From: an uncultured Collinsella sp.
GTDB taxonomy: Bacteria; Actinomycetota; Coriobacteriia; Coriobacteriales; Coriobacteriaceae
Direction: 5' to 3'
NCBI GenBank assembly: GCA_902493545.1
Contig: CABUQI010000047.1
Coordinates: 1-9,576 of the forward strand
DNA length: 9,576 nt
The notes under the pieces are model-generated. The model saw nothing but the letters and a program-made list of their open reading frames with translations, did no database searches and was not told the origin of the DNA. The position numbers and the translations under genes were made by a program. Positions within the stretch are counted from its first letter, which is position 1. Every line of letters starts with the position of its first letter. This document shows, piece after piece, positions 1 to 4,015 of the stretch.

Positions 1-2
1 CG

Positions 3-1913
3 GCCGATAGCGGCGCGCTGGCGGGTGCCAACGTAGTGTCGTCCTATCACACGGCTGCCACGGTGGTTGATGCGAGCATCTTGAGTCTGGGGCTGGCGGG
101 GTTTGCCACAATCGGGACGGGCCTGGTCGCCATCCTCATCCCAGGTGCCGAACCAGTTGCCGGCAATATGGTCGACACCGGGATTGAGATCATTAAAACG
201 CGCAACAAGTTTGCCAAAAGCGCATCGGAAGGCTTACAGAAAATCGAGACGGCTCTGCCATATCTGATCGCCGCGCGTGCCACGCAGGCGGTGTCGGCGC
301 AGGATACCGATAGTGTGGCCTATACCGGTACGGCGCTTGCCGTGCCCAGGACATCCGAATCGGACTTCGCTGCGCTCAAAGGGTCAGAGATCTCGACCGA
401 TACCATTAAAGACACATCAGATGATTTAGAGCGTGCGGCCGAGGAGCTGCGGAAGGCTTCTGAGGACACGGCGAAGGCTAAAGAGCGCGCTTGGCTGGCG
501 GATTGTGGTGGATCGGTTCCGGCTTCGGTCGGTAGCTGTTCATGCATGTGGGAACGTGCGAGGAGTTTGGCAAAGCTCTCGGGTGAGCAGAACCCGCATT
601 ATGCCTCGAGCATTTCGTGGGAGCCACAGGTGGCGCTCGACCGCGCGAAGACCTACTACCGTCAACGCCTGGCAGACGAAAAACCGCATGGTTCAAGCGT
701 CGAGACGAAGGCGGAGTCGGCGGCGCGCAAGGCGTTTTACACCTATGCGAGTACAGAGGTCAATCGTGCATATGTAACCGAGGACGGAGATGAAGTCGCT
801 TCCTATATCCCGCTGTTGCCGCGCAACACTGACGAGGTGCGAGCGACGGAACTCTATACCGATACGGTGTGGCCAACCAGTGCCATCGATGGCAAGACGT
901 ATCTGCATTACGGAACGAGTTGCCCCAACTATAAGAAGGGGGCGCCATGCGGGCTGGCCTCGGTTGCTGCTTATGACGGGCAGGACAAATGCAATAGATG
1001 CCATTTTGGTGTTTCGTCGCTCGGTGCCGTTGCGGCTCCTTCGACTTCTATCGAAAACGGCTTTGAGTACCACTTTGATCGATTCAAAGAGGCTCTGGAA
1101 GACTACGTCGAATGCCGCAACAAAGAACTCGAACTTGAGCGTCAGACCGAGGATGAGGCCGACCGTGCGGGCAATGCGTTTGACCAGGCCATTAAAGCGC
1201 TTTCCGGCGAGCGCCCGCGTATCGCCCCACCTGGCCGTAACGGCGTGGTCGCCTTTGCAGTTTCGGGTGACATTACCAGCCCCGATCAACTTAACTCCTC
1301 GTTTAACGCGGCAGTCAGGCTTGGCGATCGCGGTGCTATCTCTGCCGCGGTGCTGGCCCCCGATGAGGCGACGGCGCAAAACAACGTGCTTTCGCGATTT
1401 TTCTCGACATTGAAGGAACGCTCGGGCGGCGTTGCCGGCGTACTCGATGGCGTCATGGATGTTTGGGGACGGCTGCTCGTAGGATACGGTGATATTCAAG
1501 GTTCGGCCGACGAACTTATGGACGAGATGATTAAAGGCCTAGGAGGGGGTAGCGGCGCGTTGGGCTCCATCGCATCGTGGCTCGGCGATACCGTTTCGGC
1601 GTCCGTGGCGGCGTTGGGTCTGGAGCCGTGCGACTTGCGCCTGCGAAAGCCAGTGCTGACCGATTCCGCCAACGTCATTAAGAGTCCGGGGTCTGACATT
1701 GCTGGTCTCTCTCAAGCGCAAGACAAACTGCGAAGTATTCCGTTGGGCGTGACCGATCCCAAGGCGCTTTGCGAGGCGTTGGAATATCAAGTCGAACGCA
1801 CCATTAGCGGTACGGTGTTCACGCTTGCGGAGATTCCTCTGCCCGGCGGCGGCTCCATCCCACTCACCGTCGATGTCGCCACGCTGGTTGGCGCTCTGGG
1901 CGGTGGGTCGTAA
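3..1913 (+). CDS. Large Tad-cluster protein of unknown function (5'-partial)
   Basis: I do not recognise this family. The frame is open to the left edge of the window. A GTG at 36 would give 625 residues, but the codons before it (reading ADSGALAGANV) look coding and no good ribosome site precedes it, so the gene probably starts upstream. Numbering from that GTG, residues about 12-45 are hydrophobic and could be a membrane segment. Residues 125-155 and 345-390 are charged, helical and coiled-coil-like. Cysteines lie at 157, 168, 170, 296, 305, 319, 322 and 360; the C296-C305-C319-C322 group (ending CNRCH) could bind metal or form disulfides. The C-terminal third is Gly/Ser/Ala-rich. The stop overlaps the start of the TadE-like gene by one base (TAATG), so the two are co-translated and the protein probably serves the same envelope or pilus apparatus. 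Codon use is less biased than in the housekeeping genes downstream. The coding call is firm; the role is inferred from position. Confidence 0.75.
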   Translation, partial: ADSGALAGANVVSSYHTAATVVDASILSLGLAGFATIGTGLVAILIPGAEPVAGNMVDTGIEIIKTRNKFAKSASEGLQKIETALPYLIAARATQAVSAQDTDSVAYTGTALAVPRTSESDFAALKGSEISTDTIKDTSDDLERAAEELRKASEDTAKAKERAWLADCGGSVPASVGSCSCMWERARSLAKLSGEQNPHYASSISWEPQVALDRAKTYYRQRLADEKPHGSSVETKAESAARKAFYTYASTEVNRAYVTEDGDEVASYIPLLPRNTDEVRATELYTDTVWPTSAIDGKTYLHYGTSCPNYKKGAPCGLASVAAYDGQDKCNRCHFGVSSLGAVAAPSTSIENGFEYHFDRFKEALEDYVECRNKELELERQTEDEADRAGNAFDQAIKALSGERPRIAPPGRNGVVAFAVSGDITSPDQLNSSFNAAVRLGDRGAISAAVLAPDEATAQNNVLSRFFSTLKERSGGVAGVLDGVMDVWGRLLVGYGDIQGSADELMDEMIKGLGGGSGALGSIASWLGDTVSASVAALGLEPCDLRLRKPVLTDSANVIKSPGSDIAGLSQAQDKLRSIPLGVTDPKALCEALEYQVERTISGTVFTLAEIPLPGGGSIPLTVDVATLVGALGGGS

Positions 1914-2389
1914 TGAGTATCCGCATGCGTCTGCGCGAGGAGCGCGCCCAAGCGACGGTGGAGATGGCGGTGGTTACGCCCGTTTTGCTGGTGCTGGCAC
2001 TCATCGTGTACAACGTCATGATCTTTGCCAGCGCTGTCGCGCGCTTCGACCGCGTGGTACCCGACATCGTGTTGGCGCACGCCGTGGCGTCGGAGGGGGA
2101 GGGCGACGAAAGCTCTGCCGATGCCTCGGCGACGGTTCAGACTCAAATTCTGAATGCCATGGAAGGCTATGACTTGCGGATCGAAGTGTCGAGCGAGCAA
2201 GGCGCGGAGGCATCGGATGGTGGCCTGCTCTCCCTATCCGGTACGTTTAGGACCTACACCTGCACCATGCACTATGAGCCGTGGCCGACTTCTCTCAGCA
2301 TCGCTGGCGTTCCGCTGGGGGCGCCGACAACGTTGTCGCACGAGCGCGCGGTGACGGTCGATCCGTGGCGTCCGGGGGTGGTCATGTGA
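1913..2389 (+). CDS. TadE-like pseudopilin
   Basis: This 158-residue protein has the class III prepilin layout of TadE/TadF minor pseudopilins. A short basic leader (MSIRMRLREERA) is followed by QATVEMAVVTPVLLVLAL and a hydrophobic helix to about residue 41. If the TadV-type prepilin peptidase cuts after Ala12, the conserved Glu falls at +5 of the mature protein, as the family requires. The rest, about residues 45-158, would face outside and shows no domain I can name; its only cysteine is C117. In Tad/Flp systems such pseudopilins assist assembly of the Flp pilus. The ATG overlaps the previous stop by one base, and the TGA overlaps the next GTG by four, which puts it in the middle of an operon. 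It resembles the short TadE-like proteins encoded beside secretion ATPases in Actinobacteria. TadE and TadF cannot be told apart here. Confidence 0.8.
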   Translation: MSIRMRLREERAQATVEMAVVTPVLLVLALIVYNVMIFASAVARFDRVVPDIVLAHAVASEGEGDESSADASATVQTQILNAMEGYDLRIEVSSEQGAEASDGGLLSLSGTFRTYTCTMHYEPWPTSLSIAGVPLGAPTTLSHERAVTVDPWRPGVVM

Positions 2390-2745
2390 CCGCGGTCTCG
2401 TCCTACATCGCTTACGCGCGGGCACTCAACAGGCTGGGTTGGACGCCGGCCGAGTTTGTGGTGGCGGAGTCGTTTGCCGTGCGCCTGCGCGGCATGCTGG
2501 GACGGCGTCCGGTTGCCGCCAACGGCCTGCCGCTCGTCATGGCGTTTCCACGCTGCTCTTCGGTCCATACGTGTTTTATGGCCTATCCCATCGACATCGC
2601 CTTCATCGATGCACGCGGCAATATCCTCGCGCGCTACGAAAACGTATGTCCCTGGTGTATGTGCTCCTGCCCCGGCGCCTGGGCGGTATTGGAACGCCCT
2701 TCAATCCTCGCTACACCTCCCGCCCTCCAACAAGTGCCGGCGTAA
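2386..2745 (+). CDS. DUF192 family protein with a cysteine cluster
   Basis: This is a 119-residue protein of the DUF192 family (PF02643), whose biochemical role is unknown. Family signatures are visible in order: SFAVRLRGMLGR (residues 29-40), HTCFMAYPIDIAFID (61-75, matching the usual H-T-F-F-M...PIDV-F-D), then ENVCPWCMCSCPGAWAVLE (85-103), where most members have a V-x-PW...A-x-VLEL segment. The C-terminus is short and lacks the usual Gly-rich end. I chose GTG at 2386 because it overlaps the upstream TGA as GTGA and follows a G-rich ribosome site at 2374-2381. The in-frame ATG at 2281 lies deep inside the TadE-like gene and adds residues of no family character. Four cysteines within eight residues (88, 91, 93, 95) are unusual. 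The tight coupling to a TadE-like gene suggests a role in the same surface system, which is inference. Confidence 0.8.
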   Translation: MTAVSSYIAYARALNRLGWTPAEFVVAESFAVRLRGMLGRRPVAANGLPLVMAFPRCSSVHTCFMAYPIDIAFIDARGNILARYENVCPWCMCSCPGAWAVLERPSILATPPALQQVPA

Positions 2746-2749
2746 GAGA

Positions 2750-2779
2750 TTGGCGACAGCGGACTTTCGTCATACGAAA
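2750..2779 (+). promoter_or_regulatory. Candidate promoter and operator of the toxin-antitoxin pair
   Basis: A weak promoter can be drawn here: TTGGCG at 2750-2755 (4 of 6 to the -35 consensus), a 17-bp spacer, and TACGAA at 2773-2778 (3 of 6). A palindrome, TTTCGT-CAT-ACGAAA at 2765-2779, covers the -10. Ribbon-helix-helix antitoxins usually bind such sites in their own promoter, so this is the natural operator for the downstream pair. The palindrome is seen directly; its use is inferred. Confidence 0.45.
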
Positions 2780-2804
2780 TTGGGTAAGATGGAGGAGAAG
2801 ATGC

Positions 2805-3071
2805 ATGGATGTTGAGATCCATCCCAACGCTAAAAAGCACCTGACGGAAAAGCAGGTACTAGGTGCCTGGTTCGCGGTTACTGAGTGCATTCGCCGCGAG
2901 TCGGAGGACGAGCCGCCGAGATGGCTTGCCATTGGATGGCTTCCAGATGGTCGAAGTGTGGAACTTGTTGCGGTCGAACTAATTCGTGGATGGCTCATTA
3001 TTCATGCCCTGTCTCCGGTTCAGAAGAAATTCTGGCAAGAGATCGAGCGAGCTCGGCAGAGGGGTCGATGA
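2805..3071 (+). CDS. Putative type II toxin, BrnT/RelE-like
   Basis: This small basic protein of 88 residues is probably the toxin of a type II pair. ATG 2805 is preceded by a strong GGAGGAG at 2791-2797 with 7-nt spacing; the longer open frame upstream is only the DUF192 gene read in another phase. Visible features are an N-terminal PNAKKHLTEKQVLGAW (residues 7-22), resembling the KHG-(V/L)-(S/T)-x-x-x-(V/A)-x-x-A helix of BrnT-like toxins, then strands around WLAIGWLPDGRSVELVAVE (40-58) and GWLIIHALSP (62-71), and a basic C-terminal helix ending RARQRGR. BrnT-type toxins have a RelE fold and inhibit translation as ribonucleases. No catalytic residues can be assigned with confidence. It overlaps the partner gene, and the toxin-first order matches brnT-brnA. 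It could instead be an unnamed RelE-superfamily toxin restricted to Actinobacteria. Confidence 0.65.
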   Translation: MDVEIHPNAKKHLTEKQVLGAWFAVTECIRRESEDEPPRWLAIGWLPDGRSVELVAVELIRGWLIIHALSPVQKKFWQEIERARQRGR

Positions 3072-3355
3072 TGAGCAAGACGTATACGGCCGCTAATGGT
3101 CAGGTTGTAACGGATGAAATGATTGACGCGTGGTGCGAGTCGTACGAGCGCGGAGAGTTTCCGGATGGCGAACGCACCGTTGGTGGGATCGTGCATGGAC
3201 GGCCCCCGCTCTCAGGTGAGGGGACGGCAACGCTGTCGGTCAAGATTCCTCTGGGAATGAAGGAGGCCATTCGTCGACGGGCGGCTGCCGAGGGGATGAC
3301 GCCAAGTGAGTTTGCCCGTGCGGCTCTGAGCGAAAAACTTCTTGCTGCCGGCTGA
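3071..3355 (+). CDS. Ribbon-helix-helix antitoxin (CopG/BrnA-like)
   Basis: This 94-residue protein is the likely antitoxin and autorepressor. The C-terminal half (residues 52-94) is a ribbon-helix-helix domain: strand TATLSVKIP, helix LGMKEAIRRRAAAEG, turn MTPS, helix EFARAALSEKLLAA. The N-terminal half (1-50) is acidic and polar, includes TDEMIDAWCESYERGEFPDG, and is the probable toxin-binding part. The DNA-binding domain therefore sits at the C-terminus, as in BrnA and unlike most CopG or ParD antitoxins. Two adjacent ATG codons overlap the toxin stop (3068 and 3071). I prefer 3071 because AGAGGGG at 3058-3064 is 6 nt away from it and only 3 nt from 3068. It probably binds the palindrome at 2765-2779. 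No clear terminator follows; a tRNA promoter begins about 60 bp downstream. Confidence 0.75.
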   Translation: MSKTYTAANGQVVTDEMIDAWCESYERGEFPDGERTVGGIVHGRPPLSGEGTATLSVKIPLGMKEAIRRRAAAEGMTPSEFARAALSEKLLAAG

Positions 3356-3394
3356 TGTCTCTGACGTGCCGATTTATAGAACCGAGGCTGTGCT

Positions 3395-3446
3395 CAAAAA
3401 CTTTTTTAAAATTCTCGGTTGACCGGAACGCGTCCTTGGTTATACT
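3395..3446 (+). promoter_or_regulatory. tRNA-Phe promoter with upstream A/T element
   Basis: A strong sigma-70-type promoter is visible: TTGACC at 3419-3424, a 16-bp spacer and TATACT at 3441-3446 (5 of 6 at each box). Just upstream, CAAAAACTTTTTTAAAA (3395-3411) forms an A/T tract in the position of an UP element, which in other bacteria contacts the RNA polymerase alpha subunit at stable-RNA promoters. Transcription would start near 3453, about 26 nt before the tRNA. Confidence 0.75.
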
Positions 3447-3452
3447 AATCAA

Positions 3453-3467
3453 GCCTTGAAACAAGGC
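3453..3467 (+). other. Hairpin in the pre-tRNA-Phe leader
   Basis: GCCTTG-AAA-CAAGGC is a perfect 6-bp stem with a three-base loop, sitting almost exactly at the predicted transcription start and 12 nt before the mature tRNA 5' end. It would lie in the leader removed by RNase P. The structure is seen directly; any function in start-site choice, pausing or processing is speculation. Confidence 0.4.
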
Positions 3468-3478
3468 ACACCTCAAAT

Positions 3479-3533
<55 letters not shown>

Positions 3534-3551
<18 letters not shown>

Positions 3552-3596
3552 CCTTGAATTGACTAGGACCTCTGCAAAGGGGTCCTTTTCTTTTAT
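3534..3596 (+). repeat. 63-bp direct repeat, copy 1 (tRNA-Phe 3' end plus terminator)
   Basis: This unit runs from the T-loop of tRNA-Phe through the acceptor end and the whole terminator. It is identical, base for base as I read it, to 3720-3782. A repeat that starts inside a tRNA T-arm and runs past the 3' end is the classical form of a tRNA attachment site, where this copy would be the one keeping the tRNA whole. No integrase lies nearby, so a simple duplication is also possible. Confidence 0.85.
3565..3594 (+). terminator. Rho-independent terminator of tRNA-Phe
   Basis: The stem AGGACCTC (3565-3572) pairs with GGGGTCCT (3579-3586), with one G-U pair, around the loop TGCAAA. It is followed by TTTCTTTT (3587-3594). 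The short gap after the tRNA makes this the tRNA terminator. Confidence 0.85.
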
Positions 3597-3719
3597 GCAG
3601 CCCCCACATGGAATCGAACCCCGTGAGGGCGCGGAGCTGAGTAAACGCGTGAGCGTTTGCCAGCGGAGCTCGCAAGGCGCGCAAGCGCCGCAGCGGTCCG
3701 CACGCGCGGAGCGCGGGCG
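3597..3719. other. 123-bp structured insert between tRNA-Phe 3'-end copies
   Basis: This GC-rich segment is bounded by the two 63-bp direct repeats and is not convincingly coding. It contains GTAAACGC-GTGA-GCGTTTGC (3641-3660, 8-bp stem), GGCGC-GCAA-GCGCC (3676-3689) and TCCGC-ACGC-GCGGA (3697-3710). The first two loops, GTGA and GCAA, fit the GNRA tetraloop rule. The heptamer GCGGAGC recurs at 3631, 3663 and 3706. Near its left end GGAATCGAACCCC (3610-3622) is the exact reverse complement of 3528-3540 in the tRNA T-arm. It may be the remnant of an integrated element, a small non-autonomous palindromic element that targets tRNA ends, or a recombination scar. Confidence 0.55.
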
Positions 3720-3782
3720 CGATTCCCTTCCCCGCCACCTTGAATTGACTAGGACCTCTGCAAAGGGGTCCTTTTCTTTTAT
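3720..3782 (+). repeat. 63-bp direct repeat, copy 2 (tRNA-Phe 3'-end fragment plus terminator)
   Basis: This is the second exact copy of 3534-3596. It carries only the last part of the tRNA (T-loop remnant, CCCTT, CCCCGCC, A) plus the terminator. The sequence before it (GCGCGGGCG) cannot rebuild a T-arm or the rest of a cloverleaf, so it is not a second tRNA gene. It would be the distal attachment-site copy if the insert arrived by site-specific recombination. Confidence 0.85.
3751..3780 (+). terminator. Second copy of the tRNA-Phe terminator
   Basis: The same 8-bp stem, TGCAAA loop and TTTCTTTT tail as at 3565-3594, shifted by 186 bp as part of the direct repeat. It should still stop any transcript reading through the insert and insulates the GH5 gene from the tRNA. 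Confidence 0.8.
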
Positions 3783-3793
3783 CGAGGGCTCTG

Positions 3794-3841
3794 CGGAAAT
3801 TGCGTCCCGGAATTTGGCTTCAGAGTGGGATGCGTTTTCCG
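3794..3841. repeat. 48-bp imperfect palindrome
   Basis: The arms CGGAAATTGCGTCCC (3794-3808) and GGGATGCGTTTTCCG (3827-3841) pair at 14 of 15 positions, counting two G-T pairs, around an 18-nt loop. No T-run follows, so it is not an ordinary terminator. Its size and intergenic position suit a dispersed REP-like repeat or a cruciform or RNA hairpin. Only one copy lies in this window. Confidence 0.5.
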
Positions 3842-3910
3842 GCGCTTACTTCCGACGTGCGTGCACATCTCGGGCCCGCCCAGACATTCCTTCCGCTTTT
3901 GCGCCACTTT

Positions 3911-3931
3911 ACAGACCGTTCGGTCGTCTGT
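3911..3931. promoter_or_regulatory. Candidate TetR-type operator
   Basis: The core GACCG-TT-CGGTC (3914-3925) is a perfect inverted repeat. The outer arms ACAGAC (3911-3916) and GTCTGT (3926-3931) extend it, with one extra G on the right side. TetR-family repressors often bind operators of this shape. It lies 24 bp upstream of the likely -10 box of the GH5 gene. No regulator gene is present in the window. Confidence 0.4.
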
Positions 3932-3954
3932 CCGCACGCGCGGGTATACTCAAA

Positions 3955-3960
3955 ACGATA
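3955..3960 (+). promoter_or_regulatory. Likely -10 box of the GH5 gene
   Basis: TATACT matches the -10 consensus at 5 of 6 positions, 55 bp before the GH5 start. No convincing -35 box is found 16-18 bp upstream, which fits a promoter that needs an activator or is weak. Transcription would start near 3967, giving a leader of about 50 nt that holds the hairpin at 3980-3996. Confidence 0.5.
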
Positions 3961-3979
3961 CTTTTCCTGTGCAATACGA

Positions 3980-3996
3980 TGCAGGCTCAGCCTGCA
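3980..3996 (+). other. Hairpin in the GH5 leader
   Basis: TGCAGGC-TCA-GCCTGCA is a perfect 7-bp stem with a three-base loop. It ends 6 nt before the ribosome site AAGGGGG. There is no T-run, so it is not a terminator. It could modulate translation, stabilise the mRNA or be a DNA operator; the sequence does not say which. Confidence 0.4.
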
Positions 3997-4015
3997 CGAT
4001 CCGAAGGGGGCAGTG

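Noticed and set aside
693..1499. A 268-codon minus-strand open frame inside the first gene
   Set aside because: It lies opposite a longer plus-strand frame that is in operon phase with its neighbours. It lacks a ribosome site and recognisable motifs.
2281..2385. The longer upstream start (ATG 2281) for the DUF192 protein
   Set aside because: It would overlap the TadE-like gene by over 100 bases and add 35 residues with no resemblance to the family; GTG 2386 has the coupling overlap and a ribosome site.
3631..3712. A CRISPR array suggested by three GCGGAGC repeats
   Set aside because: The repeats are only 7 bp, unevenly spaced (32 and 43 bp), and no cas gene is present. They are better explained as parts of hairpins in GC-rich DNA.
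3720..3782. A second tRNA gene at the downstream repeat
   Set aside because: Only the T-loop remnant and 3' acceptor strand are present; the preceding GC-rich bases cannot form the T-stem, anticodon arm or D-arm.
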